From assembly GCA_964370195.1 (NCBI GenBank), contig CAYJIH010000002.1, positions 91,388 to 155,387 on the forward strand: a DNA stretch of 64,000 bases. The letters are read 5' to 3'. This document shows, piece by piece, positions 16,807-26,193 of the stretch (the stretch's first letter is position 1; each line of letters starts with the position of its first letter). Source of the stretch: JAAYCI01 sp964370195. GTDB taxonomy: Bacteria > Bacillota > Clostridia > Oscillospirales > Ruminococcaceae. The translations under genes and the position numbers were made by a program. Under the pieces are notes generated by a model. The model worked only from the letters and a program-made list of their open reading frames with translations, searched no databases and was not told the DNA's origin.

Positions 16807-18051
16807 TCAAAAACACCATTCACCGTTTTCCATAATCATTGTCTCTTTTCCGTCTTTAGAAATCCCTATCACATTCATATCTTCCGTACCCACCATAACA
16901 TCTTCGTGTATTAAGCTTTCGTTCAGCCCTCTTTTCCGAAGTTCTTCGCGGCTCACTGTTTCTGCCTCCTTCATAGTCGAAGGATACCCTGCACCAAACG
17001 CAATATGGCAAGCTGCATTTTCATCAAATAGTGTGTTGTAAAACAAAAGCCCTGTGCTTCGAACCGGGCTGGACGCCGGCACCAATGCCACTTCCCCAAG
17101 GCGTGCGGCCCCTTCATCGGCTTGCAGCAATTGCCCCAGCAGTTCCTCGCCTTTTTCCGCGCTATGCTCCACAACCCTTCCTTGCTCAAAACGCACACGG
17201 ATGCCCTCGATTACGTTCCCATTGTATACATAGGGTAAGCTGCTGTACACCACACCCTCCACTTTCTCGCAATGGGGCGCTGTAAACACCTCTTCACTGG
17301 GCACATTGGCAAAAAATGGCACTCCATCCACACTTTCTTCACGGATGCCCGCAAAAATGTGCCCCTGCGCCAAACCCACGCGTAAGTCTGTTCCATTTTT
17401 GCTTTTCAAATGCAATGCATCCAGCCCCAGTGCGTGTAAACGCTCAATGCGTGCCGCTGCATTTTTTGCATGATTGTCCCAAGCCGCTTGCACCCCTTCC
17501 TCCAAGCCAATGCGGCACACGGAATAAATCGCTTTCCACAATTCCTGCTGCGCCTCTTGTACTGTTTTGTTCGGAAACACTTTAGCCGCCCAAGATGGTG
17601 TAGGAATAGAGGCGATACTCCACTGAATACGCCCTGCCATAATCAAATCTCGCCACGGTTTCAGTGCCTTTTCTAATGCAATCGTGGCTTTGTCAATTTT
17701 TTCAGTATCCAACCCTTTGTACAGTTCGGGGTCTCGCGCATAAATGCTTAGCACGCACACGCCCCCCTCACCTTCAGCATAATCAAGATAACTGCGCAAT
17801 TTCCACGGCTTCACATCTTCCAAAACGTCCACAGCAGCCTCTTTCATACGCAAACGGCTTAATTGTTCGTCGTTGTAGTTTACGCAAACATCACGTGCGC
17901 CCGCTTCGTAAGCCGCCTGTGCACAAAGGCGCGCAAACTCTGCCGCCTCCAGTGGGCTGTTAATAATCAGCGTTTGTCCCGCTTGAATGTTTACCGCTGT
18001 TTTTACCATAAAATTTGCATATTCCTGCATTCTTGTATCTTGCATACTCAT
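16807..18051 (-). CDS. M29-family metallo-aminopeptidase
   Basis: A 414-residue cytoplasmic aminopeptidase of family M29 (AmpS/PepS/aminopeptidase T), which removes N-terminal residues from peptides using a two-metal site. Visible family segments are INSPLEAAEFARLCAQAAYE near residue 31, NGTDLRVGLAQG near 217, the metal-site glutamate in NVPSEEVFTAP near 249, and HIAFGAGYP plus LIHEDVMVGTEDMNV near the C-terminus. The gene is followed on the minus strand by the ATPase-oxidoreductase operon after a gap of about 140 bases with its own promoter, so it is probably a separate unit. Confidence 0.92.
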   Translation of the reverse strand: MSMQDTRMQEYANFMVKTAVNIQAGQTLIINSPLEAAEFARLCAQAAYEAGARDVCVNYNDEQLSRLRMKEAAVDVLEDVKPWKLRSYLDYAEGEGGVCVLSIYARDPELYKGLDTEKIDKATIALEKALKPWRDLIMAGRIQWSIASIPTPSWAAKVFPNKTVQEAQQELWKAIYSVCRIGLEEGVQAAWDNHAKNAAARIERLHALGLDALHLKSKNGTDLRVGLAQGHIFAGIREESVDGVPFFANVPSEEVFTAPHCEKVEGVVYSSLPYVYNGNVIEGIRVRFEQGRVVEHSAEKGEELLGQLLQADEGAARLGEVALVPASSPVRSTGLLFYNTLFDENAACHIAFGAGYPSTMKEAETVSREELRKRGLNESLIHEDVMVGTEDMNVIGISKDGKETMIMENGEWCF

Positions 18052-18069
18052 AACCCTTTCTATTTGCCT

Positions 18070-18083
18070 ATTATTTAAATAAT
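18070..18083. repeat. Perfect 14-bp AT palindrome between the peptidase and tmcAL
   Basis: ATTATTTAAATAAT lies 19 bases upstream of the M29 aminopeptidase start. It could be an operator or part of the promoter, but AT-rich palindromes of this length also arise by chance. Confidence 0.3.
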
Positions 18084-18122
18084 CATTATTTCGTATATTT
18101 CATTCAATCTTTTGTGTTATCG

Positions 18123-19358
18123 TCACCGCTCTACAATTTGGAACGGATCTGTAAACACTTTTCCTCCACTGCCGGGATGATGCAAGCAAAGTGCATGCAA
18201 ATCCTCTGCAAGTGCTTCTTGCCGCACAACGCTTTCGGCCTGTTCCCCACACTTTGCCAATTTTGCAAGCGATGTGCTCAGTGGCAATGCCGTACTCTCT
18301 TTGCACATTCGCAAAACAGATAGTCCCTGTTTACTGGCTGCAAGCAGATGCAAGAAAGGTGGTAATTCGTCACACTGTTTTTCCTGCCCCACCGCCGCCG
18401 ACAACGCCAGCCGGCGTACACGAGAATGAGCAAACCGCTTGCTTTTAGCACTGTCATACAACTGCTGTAAGCTCGTCGCCCCCACCGCCGCTTTGGCCAC
18501 CCGCATTTCAAGCCCTTCTCCGGCTCCTATGCAATTTTTCATTTGCTGTGGTGTACTGCCTTTCAAGCGAGACAACAGCATCAGTTCAAAGCGGGAACGG
18601 TTCAAATAAGCACCTTCCCTCCATGCTTTTTCGTAAACCATCTGGCATTCGTTTGGCACATAGGGCGCTAGCACTTGCGCATCACTCTCCTGCGCCTTTT
18701 GCCTAAGCCAGCTGGCCGAAGCGATGCCGGACAGTGGGTCCCCATCATGCTGTGCCCCTTTTCGCGGCAATGCCAAAGGGCGCAAGTGTGCCACGTCCCC
18801 AGAAAACTGCAACTGAGGAAAGCCACGATGCAATGCCTTGCAATACTCTACACCCAAAATGTTATTCGGGCGGTTTAGCAATGCTTGCGCACCGGGAAAA
18901 TGTATTTCGGCCGCTTTGGCACGTGCATGTGCAAAACTATTCCCTTCTGAAAGAGCTTCTTTCAACGACACTTGAAACGGCTCCCCTTGTAAGCACGAAG
19001 CAAGGCGATAGAGTGTTTCTGTATCTGCCGTTTCTGCCCCAAACGCCAGTTCCTCCACACAGCCCAATGCTTGTATCAGCCCCACCGCCCCATAGGCAAA
19101 CTGCTCTGCCGAAGCGGTTGCCCAAGAAAATGGCAAACGGAATACCAAATCGGCGCCGCCAAGCACCGCCGCACGCGCACGCAAGGACGTAGGAAAAATA
19201 GCCCCCTCCGCCCGCTGCACAAACGGCCCACTCATCACACAAACAATGCAATCGGCCCCATTTTGTCTCAATGTTTCCACCATCCACGCATGCCCTAAGT
19301 GAAATGGATTATACTCGCAAACAATGCCCACTATTTTTTTATTCAAAATCTCGCTCAC
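18123..19358 (-). CDS. tmcAL: tRNA(Met) cytidine acetate ligase
   Basis: Acetylates the wobble cytidine (C34) of elongator tRNA-Met using acetate and ATP. The 411-residue protein carries the nucleotidyltransferase-like motif EYNPFHLGHAW near residue 15, MSGPFVQRAEGA and RPNNILGVEYCKAL, all conserved in the YlbM/TmcAL family. The start is the GTG at 19358, preceded by AAGGAGACGAAAA. It is transcribed divergently from ackA from an overlapping promoter, which is interesting because its substrate is acetate. Confidence 0.93.
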   Translation of the reverse strand: MSEILNKKIVGIVCEYNPFHLGHAWMVETLRQNGADCIVCVMSGPFVQRAEGAIFPTSLRARAAVLGGADLVFRLPFSWATASAEQFAYGAVGLIQALGCVEELAFGAETADTETLYRLASCLQGEPFQVSLKEALSEGNSFAHARAKAAEIHFPGAQALLNRPNNILGVEYCKALHRGFPQLQFSGDVAHLRPLALPRKGAQHDGDPLSGIASASWLRQKAQESDAQVLAPYVPNECQMVYEKAWREGAYLNRSRFELMLLSRLKGSTPQQMKNCIGAGEGLEMRVAKAAVGATSLQQLYDSAKSKRFAHSRVRRLALSAAVGQEKQCDELPPFLHLLAASKQGLSVLRMCKESTALPLSTSLAKLAKCGEQAESVVRQEALAEDLHALCLHHPGSGGKVFTDPFQIVER

Positions 19359-19374
19359 TTTTCGTCTCCTTCAC

Positions 19375-19403
19375 TTGAAAAAGCCTTCATACTATTATAT
19401 AAT
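19375..19403 (+). promoter_or_regulatory. ackA promoter
   Basis: TTGAAA (19375-19380), 17 bases, then TATAAT (19398-19403), close to consensus. The predicted start near 19410 gives a 90-base leader before ackA. The -10 box shares bases with the -10 box of the divergent tmcAL promoter. Confidence 0.75.
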
Positions 19404-19423
19404 AAATTAGGTACGATTGCCAA
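19394..19423 (-). promoter_or_regulatory. tmcAL promoter, overlapping the ackA promoter
   Basis: On the minus strand TTGGCA (19418-19423), 18 bases, then TATAAT (19394-19399). The two -10 boxes form the palindrome ATTATATAAT at 19394-19403, so both polymerases cannot bind at once. Confidence 0.7.
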
Positions 19424-19499
19424 AACTGTTTTTTTGGCAACTTCGGGATACGTCCCATCAATACATATAATGTCCCTGCGACAGAGGAGAGTTTTAAAG

Positions 19500-20693
19500 A
19501 TGAAGATTTTGGTTATCAACGCCGGCAGTTCCTCCCTAAAATACCAGCTCATCAACATGGAAGACGAGAGTGTAATGTGCAAAGGCTTATGCGAGCGCAT
19601 TGGTATTGAAGGTGGCACCGTGAACCACACTGCCAAAGGCGAGACTTGGAAAATTAAGCAAGATATGCCCACCCACGCAGAAGCTTTTTCCAAGATGCTT
19701 GAATTGATGAGCGAAGGTGAAGATGCCGTGATTGCTGATCGTTCTGAAATCAACGCAGTTGGTCACCGCACCGTGCACGGTGGCGAGCGCTTCACTGCCA
19801 GCGCCATCATCAACGACGAAACAATTGCCGGCATTGAGAGCTGCAATTCTCTTGCCCCACTTCACAACCCACCACAGGTGCTTGGCATTCGCAGTGCACA
19901 AGAGGTGTTTGGTCCAAACGTGCCGCAAGTAGCTGTTTTTGACACTGCTTTCCACCAAACCATGCCTCCCACAGCTTACATGTATCCTGTTCCATACGAA
20001 TATTACGAGGACTACGGTGTGCGTCGTTACGGTTTCCACGGCACAAGCCACCGCTATGTAAGCGACCAAGCCGCGCATTACCTTGGTGTTCCCATCGAGA
20101 ACTTGAAAATCGTTACATGCCACTTGGGCAACGGCTCCTCTATTGCTGCAGTAGACCGCGGAAAATGCATTGACACAAGCATGGGCCTCACCCCACTTGC
20201 CGGCATTTTGATGGGCACACGCTCGGGCGATATCGACCCCAGTGTTGTAACCTTTCTACAAGAAAAAACCGGCATGAACGCCGCCGAAATCAATGATGTT
20301 TTGAACAAAAAATCCGGCCTTCTTGGCGTTTCCGGCCTTTCTAGTGATAACCGCGACATCGAAACCGCCGCCTTAAACGGCCATGTGCGCGCCGCCCTTG
20401 TTCACTCCATGCTGTTCTATGAAATCAAAAAATACATCGGCGCCTATGCTGCCGCAATGAACGGACTCGACTGTGTTGTATTCACCGGTGGTATTGGCGA
20501 AAATAGCCGCCGCGTGCGCAAATATACTTGCCGCGGCCTCGAGTTCCTAGGCCTGCACTACGACGACGCCAAAAACGAAAGTGGTCAGTTGGATATTTCC
20601 ACTGAATATTCTCGCGTGCGTGTTCTTGTTATCCCAACAAACGAAGAACTTATGATTGCACGTGATACTCTAAACTTAATCAAAGGCCACTAA
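19500..20693 (+). CDS. ackA: Acetate kinase
   Basis: Interconverts acetyl phosphate plus ADP and acetate plus ATP, the ATP-yielding last step of acetate fermentation. The 397-residue product shows MKILVINAGSSSLKYQL at the start, GHRTVHGGE near residue 86, VFDTAFHQTMP, YGFHGTSHRYVS, CHLGNGSS and FTGGIGENS, all canonical. The ATG at 19500 follows GAGGAGAGTTTTAAAG. An open frame runs 67 codons upstream but crosses the promoter and is not real. No phosphotransacetylase gene is adjacent. A terminator follows the stop codon. Confidence 0.97.
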   Translation: MKILVINAGSSSLKYQLINMEDESVMCKGLCERIGIEGGTVNHTAKGETWKIKQDMPTHAEAFSKMLELMSEGEDAVIADRSEINAVGHRTVHGGERFTASAIINDETIAGIESCNSLAPLHNPPQVLGIRSAQEVFGPNVPQVAVFDTAFHQTMPPTAYMYPVPYEYYEDYGVRRYGFHGTSHRYVSDQAAHYLGVPIENLKIVTCHLGNGSSIAAVDRGKCIDTSMGLTPLAGILMGTRSGDIDPSVVTFLQEKTGMNAAEINDVLNKKSGLLGVSGLSSDNRDIETAALNGHVRAALVHSMLFYEIKKYIGAYAAAMNGLDCVVFTGGIGENSRRVRKYTCRGLEFLGLHYDDAKNESGQLDISTEYSRVRVLVIPTNEELMIARDTLNLIKGH

Positions 20694-20716
20694 TACATCA
20701 TCCATCATTATACGAA

Positions 20717-20758
20717 TAAAAAGTGTCGGCACATTCTGATATGTGTCGACACTTTTTT
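20717..20758 (+). terminator. Rho-independent terminator of ackA
   Basis: AAAAGTGTCGGCACAT pairs with ATGTGTCGACACTTTT (one G-U type mismatch) around a short loop, followed by a T run. It begins 24 bases after the ackA stop. Confidence 0.88.
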
Positions 20759-20861
20759 ATATTATAATAACCCTCAAGAAAAAACGAAATCAAGACGATA
20801 CTAAAATGATGCAAGCACACATATAACCATACCGTTCTGCGGCAAACTTCCTTTTACATCC

Positions 20862-21539
20862 TTATATGTGGAAACGTTTTATAAATTCATTTTTTATACT
20901 TTTGTCGGCAAAACCCAAGGTGGCCACTAGGCCCGCAAGGCCCAAACCAACGCTAACAAGTACAAGCGGCAAGTTGTGTGAAATATTCAGGAAATAAAAC
21001 AACAGAGGTGAAATTCCAAATAGGCAAATCAACACCTGATAAAATACATAATAACTCCAATGACGATAGTCCAGTATAATAATCAGTGCAGCGCACACAA
21101 TACCGGCTATTAGTAAAGAAGGCACCACGTAATCCATGCTCCACCCTCTATACCCTGTCACAAAATCCACAAGCACAACAGCAATACTTGTTAAAACAAC
21201 CTGAACGGCCAACACACGAACCACATTCGCATTGCGGCGCATCCATGCCGGCACCACAAGCCACCCATACATAGCCGCCCCCAAAACAAGCACGCTCCAC
21301 CAAAGCATGGGGGTCAATAACAAGTTTACAAGCGCAGAAAAAAGGCATACAAACACAGTGGTTACCTTCAGCACACGACGCAACAAACCATACGTTGCCA
21401 ACTGGCTTCGATGATCGGGATAATTATTTTTCGCACGAATAGAAAGCGGCCTGTTTATTCCCTCCAGCGCATTTCCGCACACAGGGCATCGTTCGTCTTT
21501 CGTTCTCACCTCAATGTGGCATTCATTACATACTGGCAT
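20862..21539 (-). CDS. Zinc-ribbon integral membrane protein (DUF6320-like)
   Basis: A 225-residue protein with an N-terminal zinc ribbon (CNECHIEV at residues 4-11 and CPVCGNAL near 18-25) and about five to six hydrophobic segments from residue 55 to the end, so it is probably a membrane protein. It resembles DUF6320 proteins found beside condensation-type acyltransferases in Clostridia. The ATG at 21539 overlaps the end of the acyltransferase gene by 14 bases; the longer reading frame up to 21701 lies inside that gene. Function unknown. A chaperone, partner or transporter for the acyltransferase product are all possible. Confidence 0.75.
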   Translation of the reverse strand: MPVCNECHIEVRTKDERCPVCGNALEGINRPLSIRAKNNYPDHRSQLATYGLLRRVLKVTTVFVCLFSALVNLLLTPMLWWSVLVLGAAMYGWLVVPAWMRRNANVVRVLAVQVVLTSIAVVLVDFVTGYRGWSMDYVVPSLLIAGIVCAALIIILDYRHWSYYVFYQVLICLFGISPLLFYFLNISHNLPLVLVSVGLGLAGLVATLGFADKSIKNEFIKRFHI

Positions 21540-22803
21540 AATCCACCCCATTCGTCTCCACCGTAACATTAAGCCCATCTTGAGCCAATTTCCGGATAAT
21601 TGTTCGCTGAATATCCATGCTACGCAACGTACTGGACATAGAGAAAACAAAATCATTTTGATAAAGAACTGCCGCACATTTAAACGGTTCTTTTGGCGCA
21701 CAGCTTAAAAGCAACGTTGCCCCTGTAATGTATGGCTCAAACTGCTTTGGCACTTTAACGTCCCCAAGACTTGTAAAACTTAAAGTTGTGCTCTTAGAAC
21801 TTAACGTAAACACCGTGCGCAATGCCGCCATTTTTATTGGCAAAGGCATTGCACGAATAAAAGGGTTCCCCCTTGTTGCCGTGGTGTAACTGATATAGCT
21901 TAACATGCTTTCTCGGTTCACCTTTTCTGCAAATTGTTGCTTCACATCCTCTAGCACCGTTTCAAACTCCACGTCCTCACTGTAGGGAAAGCGAATAAAC
22001 ACGTTGGAAAAAAAATTTAATGCTGTTTTAGAGTTAAACATTTTACGTAAATCTACCGGCATAAAAAGATGTACCGGCAACCTTTTTTGTATACCGGGAC
22101 GCTGTTTACACACAGCCCAACCAATCACAGCCGCCAGATACTGTGCACGACTTGCATTTTTTTCATTACACAACGTACGAAACTGCTCTAAGTCAATATG
22201 AACATGAAAAACACTGGTGCTTCCCAAAAGGCTGCGCTCGCCTTTAATTTTATACGCTTTTCCAATTCGATAGCTCTTTTTTTCTTCTATATCGTAATTT
22301 TTTAAATAACTATCCTCCACCTCACTTGCATGTTCCGCAAACCATCGTTTTTTCGTATCGTCTTCACAAAACGATTGTGGGTATGCCATCATCAAGTACT
22401 GGCACACCATTGCCAACAAGAAGTCTTTCGCCGCATTGCCATCTGTTAGCACATGAAATACTTCCAAGTTAATTCTGTACTCAAAATAGCTCACACGAAA
22501 CAAAAAATGACGATTTTGCATAGGATCAATATAGTGGCAAGGGTATCCATCTTCGCGATACACCTGTGGCTCCTCATTGTTTTCCTCCAAAAAATGCCAA
22601 AACAAACCGCGTCGTAAGCGCACGCAAAAATTGGGAAACCATGGCAATACACGGCAAAGCGCTTGCTGTAAAATTTCCGGCCGCACCGGCTGTTTCAATG
22701 TCAATGCAACACGATACACATTGGAGTAGCGGTGTGAAGAAATAACGGGAAATAAATTGGCCGTATTATCTAGCTTATGCCAATGCCGTGCGTTCTCTCT
22801 CAT
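21526..22803 (-). CDS. Condensation-domain-type acyltransferase (alcohol acetyltransferase-like)
   Basis: A 425-residue member of the chloramphenicol acetyltransferase/condensation superfamily. The catalytic HxxxDG motif is present as HVLTDG in EVFHVLTDGNAAKDFL near residue 115. The second structural motif is less clear. Such enzymes join an acyl group from CoA or a carrier protein to an alcohol or amine; substrates here are unknown. The start ATG overlaps the SGNH hydrolase stop by 4 bases (ATGA) and the 3' end overlaps the zinc-ribbon membrane protein, so the three are likely made together. Confidence 0.75.
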   Translation of the reverse strand: MRENARHWHKLDNTANLFPVISSHRYSNVYRVALTLKQPVRPEILQQALCRVLPWFPNFCVRLRRGLFWHFLEENNEEPQVYREDGYPCHYIDPMQNRHFLFRVSYFEYRINLEVFHVLTDGNAAKDFLLAMVCQYLMMAYPQSFCEDDTKKRWFAEHASEVEDSYLKNYDIEEKKSYRIGKAYKIKGERSLLGSTSVFHVHIDLEQFRTLCNEKNASRAQYLAAVIGWAVCKQRPGIQKRLPVHLFMPVDLRKMFNSKTALNFFSNVFIRFPYSEDVEFETVLEDVKQQFAEKVNRESMLSYISYTTATRGNPFIRAMPLPIKMAALRTVFTLSSKSTTLSFTSLGDVKVPKQFEPYITGATLLLSCAPKEPFKCAAVLYQNDFVFSMSSTLRSMDIQRTIIRKLAQDGLNVTVETNGVDYASM

Positions 22804-23978
22804 GGGTTCTCCTTTGTAAAAAGCGATAAATCAACAGATTGTGCAAGGCGCAAGCCCCCCAGTGGCGAGGGATGCAATTGGTCTGGCAAAACATATTGCT
22901 TTTGAATGCCCAGCTCACCGCAAGGTTTGCGCAGTACGCTATCAAAATCTAAAACTGCTTCAAAGCAAGGTGCCACGCGAATCCAATCGTTCCATTGTTT
23001 ACGCATTTCTTCTCGCTGCGCATCATAGCTGCCCAACAATGGGCGCGGGCACATTGTGGCCGCCAGTACATGTATGTTTTGTTCCCGCAGTGTGCCGGCC
23101 AACGCCATCAACGCACGGCTGTAACTCTCTTTATCTGGCAATTGCGAAAGCGCAACGCCCTCACTGCCGGGCAAGCCAATGTCGTTGCTTCCCAGCGCCA
23201 AAATCACATGTGTCACACCGGATAACGGCAACAAATCACGCTCTAAACGTTCCATCCCCGATAGCCCATAAAGACCACGGCTCTCCGGCGACGGCCCTTG
23301 TAACAGCCGTCCACCACCCACTCCAAGGTTGCACAAGCTCACCTGCCCCGGAAACTTTTTTATAAAGCGTTCACGCAAAGGCACCGTCCAGCTCCCTTGC
23401 TGGGTAATCGAATCTCCTAGGCATACCACCACGCGGTGTGGCGTTTCGCATTCTGCCAACACTTCACAAAGCGTGGTGCTTTGCAAAGCAGGGCCCCCTT
23501 TCCCACTTACTCGCGGCAGCCGTTTTTGCAGCCCTTTTTGCGGAAGTTGCACATCGCCATTGTAATCTCCTAGTTTGCTTCTCAACACGAGATGGTCTGC
23601 AAGATTTCCACTGCATACCCTTTCCTCGCTCGGGTAATAAAGGCTCACCGCCACATATTCCCCCGGCTTTACCGCCAAACAAACTGCATCACTTTGTACA
23701 CGTTGCCTTGGCTGTAAACAAAAACAGCGTTGTTTTTCCACAAGCACGGTAAGGGCCTTTTGCAACAAATCTCCTTTTTTATTGCAAAGCGCCACCGAAG
23801 CACTCCCCACAACAAGTGGTGCTTCTCCATGGTCGTTTGCAAAACGCAAATAAAGCCTCTCTGTGTGTATATTTAAGCGAAGCACCATCCGTATGGTGCG
23901 CCCTCGATTGTTAAACGGCAATGTTTGCTCATTTGTATGTGAAGTGGCATAAACAGTAACCAATTGATTTTTTTGCAC
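22800..23978 (-). CDS. SGNH/GDSL-family hydrolase with N-terminal beta-rich domain
   Basis: About 392 residues. The C-terminal half is an SGNH esterase with the block I nucleophile in VVCLGDSIT, block II GVGGG, block III GSND and block V DQLHP. The N-terminal 170 residues are beta-rich (LRFANDHGEAPLVVGSASVAL, then YVAVSLYYP) and match the accessory domain of extracellular GDSL esterases, but I see no signal peptide. I prefer the GTG at 23978, preceded by AAGGA at 6 bases. An ATG at 23984 and a GTG at 24002 are possible. It leads an operon with an acyltransferase and a membrane protein, suggesting opposing acylation and deacylation of one metabolite or glycan. Confidence 0.85.
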   Translation of the reverse strand: MQKNQLVTVYATSHTNEQTLPFNNRGRTIRMVLRLNIHTERLYLRFANDHGEAPLVVGSASVALCNKKGDLLQKALTVLVEKQRCFCLQPRQRVQSDAVCLAVKPGEYVAVSLYYPSEERVCSGNLADHLVLRSKLGDYNGDVQLPQKGLQKRLPRVSGKGGPALQSTTLCEVLAECETPHRVVVCLGDSITQQGSWTVPLRERFIKKFPGQVSLCNLGVGGGRLLQGPSPESRGLYGLSGMERLERDLLPLSGVTHVILALGSNDIGLPGSEGVALSQLPDKESYSRALMALAGTLREQNIHVLAATMCPRPLLGSYDAQREEMRKQWNDWIRVAPCFEAVLDFDSVLRKPCGELGIQKQYVLPDQLHPSPLGGLRLAQSVDLSLFTKENP

Positions 23979-24115
23979 GCACATTCCTTTCCACTCAGGC
24001 ACGAAGCCCGCGCAGTTCCCTTATAATATAATTTACATTATAGCACATAACACACATTCTGCGCATGAAATTTCTGTAAAAACAGATGAAGAAACAATTT
24101 ATCCCAGTTCAATGC

Positions 24116-24144
24116 TTGCGTATTTTACATTTGTAAGGTACAAT
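24116..24144 (+). promoter_or_regulatory. pckG promoter
   Basis: TTGCGT (24116-24121), 17 bases, then TACAAT (24139-24144). It gives a leader of about 85 bases before pckG. Confidence 0.55.
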
Positions 24145-24234
24145 AAACTGTAAATACGTTTTGTGGGTTCTTCTTTTTAAAAACATACAACACAAATCCC
24201 GCGAACGGATAATATTGAAAGGTGGTACACTAGG

Positions 24235-26016
24235 ATGAGCAACTTAACGAACAACAAACAAGTGCTAACTTGGGTGGACGAAGTAACAACTCTTTGCAAA
24301 CCTGATAAAGTGGTTTGGATTGATGGAAGCGACGAGCAACTGAAAGCACTGCGCGACGAAGCCGTTGCCAGTGGCGAAGTAACAGAATTGAATCAAGAAA
24401 AATTACCCGGCTGCCTTTGGCATCACACAGCCAAAAACGACGTAGCCCGTGTAGAAAACCGCACCTTTATCTGCACAAAAAACGAAGAGGACTCTGGCCC
24501 TACCAACAACTGGATGGAGCCCGACGACATGAAAGCCAAATTGCGCCCCTTGTTTGACGGCGCCATGAAAGGCCGCACCATGTATGTCATCCCCTTCTTG
24601 ATGGGCCCTGTTGGCTCGCCTTACAGCAAAGTGGGCGTGGAAACCACAGACTCTATTTATGTTGTTTTAAACATGGATATCATGGCACGCATCGGCCAAT
24701 GTGCCCTAGACCAACTGGGCGACTCGAACGACTTCGTTCGTGGCATGCACGCTAAAGCAAACATTGATGAAGAGAACCGCTATATCGTGCAGTTCCCCGA
24801 AGACAATGCCATTTGGAGCGTAAACAGCGGCTACGGCGGCAATGTGCTTTTGGGCAAAAAATGCTTCGCACTTCGCATTGCTTCTTACCAAGGTTGGAAA
24901 GAAGGCTGGATGGCAGAGCATATGCTGATTTTGGGAATCGAAGATCCAAACGGCAATGTGCAGTACATCACAGGTGCTTTCCCCTCTGCTTGTGGCAAAA
25001 CAAACCTTGCTATGCTTATTCCGCCTGATGTATACAAAAACAAAGGCTACAAAGTATGGACAGTGGGCGACGACATTGCCTGGATGCACATCGGCGATGA
25101 TGGCCAGCTATATGCCATCAACCCGGAAAGCGGCTTCTTTGGTGTAGCCCCTGGCACGAACGACAAAAGCAACTACAATGCTTTGGCCTCCACCATGAGC
25201 AACACAATCTTCACCAACGTAGTGCTGAACAACGATGACAAAACCATTTGGTGGGAAGGCCTTGACAAAAACCCACCTGAAAACGGCACTGACTGGTTGG
25301 GACAAGAATGGAACGGCAAAACAAGCAGCGACAAGGGTGCTCACCCGAACAGCCGCTTCACTGCACCGGCCATCAACTGCCCCTCTATCTCGAAAGAGTT
25401 TGAAAACCCGAAAGGCGTGCCTGTATCTGCCATCGTCTTTGGCGGCCGTCGTGCAAAAACTGCACCGCTGGTATACCAAAGCTTCGATTGGGAGCATGGT
25501 GTGTTCGTTGGCTCCATCATGGCTAGCGAAACAACTGCTGCTGCCGCCGGCGCTGTTGGCGTTGTGCGTCGCGACCCAATGGCTATGCTTCCCTTCTGCG
25601 GTTACAACATGGGCAGCTATTGGCAACATTGGCTGGACATGGGCGCAAAACTGGGCGACAAAGCACCGAAAGTGTTTAATGTTAACTGGTTCCGCACCGA
25701 TGACGAAGGCCGCTTCATTTGGCCCGGCTTTGGCGACAACATGCGTGTGTTGATGTGGATTTTAGACCGTTGCAACGGCAAAGCAGAAGCTGTAGAAACC
25801 GCTATTGGCTACTTGCCAAAAGCAGAGGACATCAACATTGAAGGCTTAAGCGACATCAGCTTAGAAACCGTGCAAGATTTGTTGAGTGTTGACAAAGACC
25901 TGTGGTTGGAAGACGCCAAAGGCGCAAGCGAGCTGTATGCTAAATTTGGCGGCCGTCTGCCTGCCAAAATGAGCGAGCTTCTAAACGCCCAAGTAGAACG
26001 CTTAAACAAAATCTAA
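24235..26016 (+). CDS. pckG: Phosphoenolpyruvate carboxykinase (GTP)
   Basis: Interconverts oxaloacetate plus GTP and PEP plus CO2 plus GDP. The 593-residue protein is clearly of the GTP type: FPSACGKTNLAML near residue 250 carries the P-loop with the reactive cysteine, and WTVGDDIAWMHIGDDG, INPESGFFGVAPGTN and FGGRRAKTAPLVYQ are conserved. The ATG at 24235 follows AAAGGTGGTACACTAGG. In anaerobes this enzyme may run in either direction. It stands alone with its own promoter and terminator. Confidence 0.96.
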   Translation: MSNLTNNKQVLTWVDEVTTLCKPDKVVWIDGSDEQLKALRDEAVASGEVTELNQEKLPGCLWHHTAKNDVARVENRTFICTKNEEDSGPTNNWMEPDDMKAKLRPLFDGAMKGRTMYVIPFLMGPVGSPYSKVGVETTDSIYVVLNMDIMARIGQCALDQLGDSNDFVRGMHAKANIDEENRYIVQFPEDNAIWSVNSGYGGNVLLGKKCFALRIASYQGWKEGWMAEHMLILGIEDPNGNVQYITGAFPSACGKTNLAMLIPPDVYKNKGYKVWTVGDDIAWMHIGDDGQLYAINPESGFFGVAPGTNDKSNYNALASTMSNTIFTNVVLNNDDKTIWWEGLDKNPPENGTDWLGQEWNGKTSSDKGAHPNSRFTAPAINCPSISKEFENPKGVPVSAIVFGGRRAKTAPLVYQSFDWEHGVFVGSIMASETTAAAAGAVGVVRRDPMAMLPFCGYNMGSYWQHWLDMGAKLGDKAPKVFNVNWFRTDDEGRFIWPGFGDNMRVLMWILDRCNGKAEAVETAIGYLPKAEDINIEGLSDISLETVQDLLSVDKDLWLEDAKGASELYAKFGGRLPAKMSELLNAQVERLNKI

Positions 26017-26033
26017 CAAATTTTTATTTACTT

Positions 26034-26112
26034 TTGCGCGAGTGTGTGGTAAAACTGTTTTGAAAATCATTTTTCATTTCCCTTTTGCCCCACCTCGCGC
26101 ACTTTTTTATTT
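26034..26112 (+). terminator. Probable terminator of pckG
   Basis: GCGCGAG (26036-26042) pairs with CTCGCGC (26094-26100), with additional pairing inside (TGTGG with CCACA-like), followed by ACTTTTTTATTT. The loop is long, about 50 bases. Confidence 0.5.
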
Positions 26113-26193
26113 CATCCTATAGCAATACAGTACACATTGTTTAACAACGCTTACACGCGTTTTATCATTTTAAATTTGAAGGGAGAACATACC

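Noticed and set aside
19299..19499. 67-codon N-terminal extension of ackA
   Set aside because: It crosses the ackA promoter and precedes the canonical MKILVINAGSSS start, which has its own ribosome-binding site.
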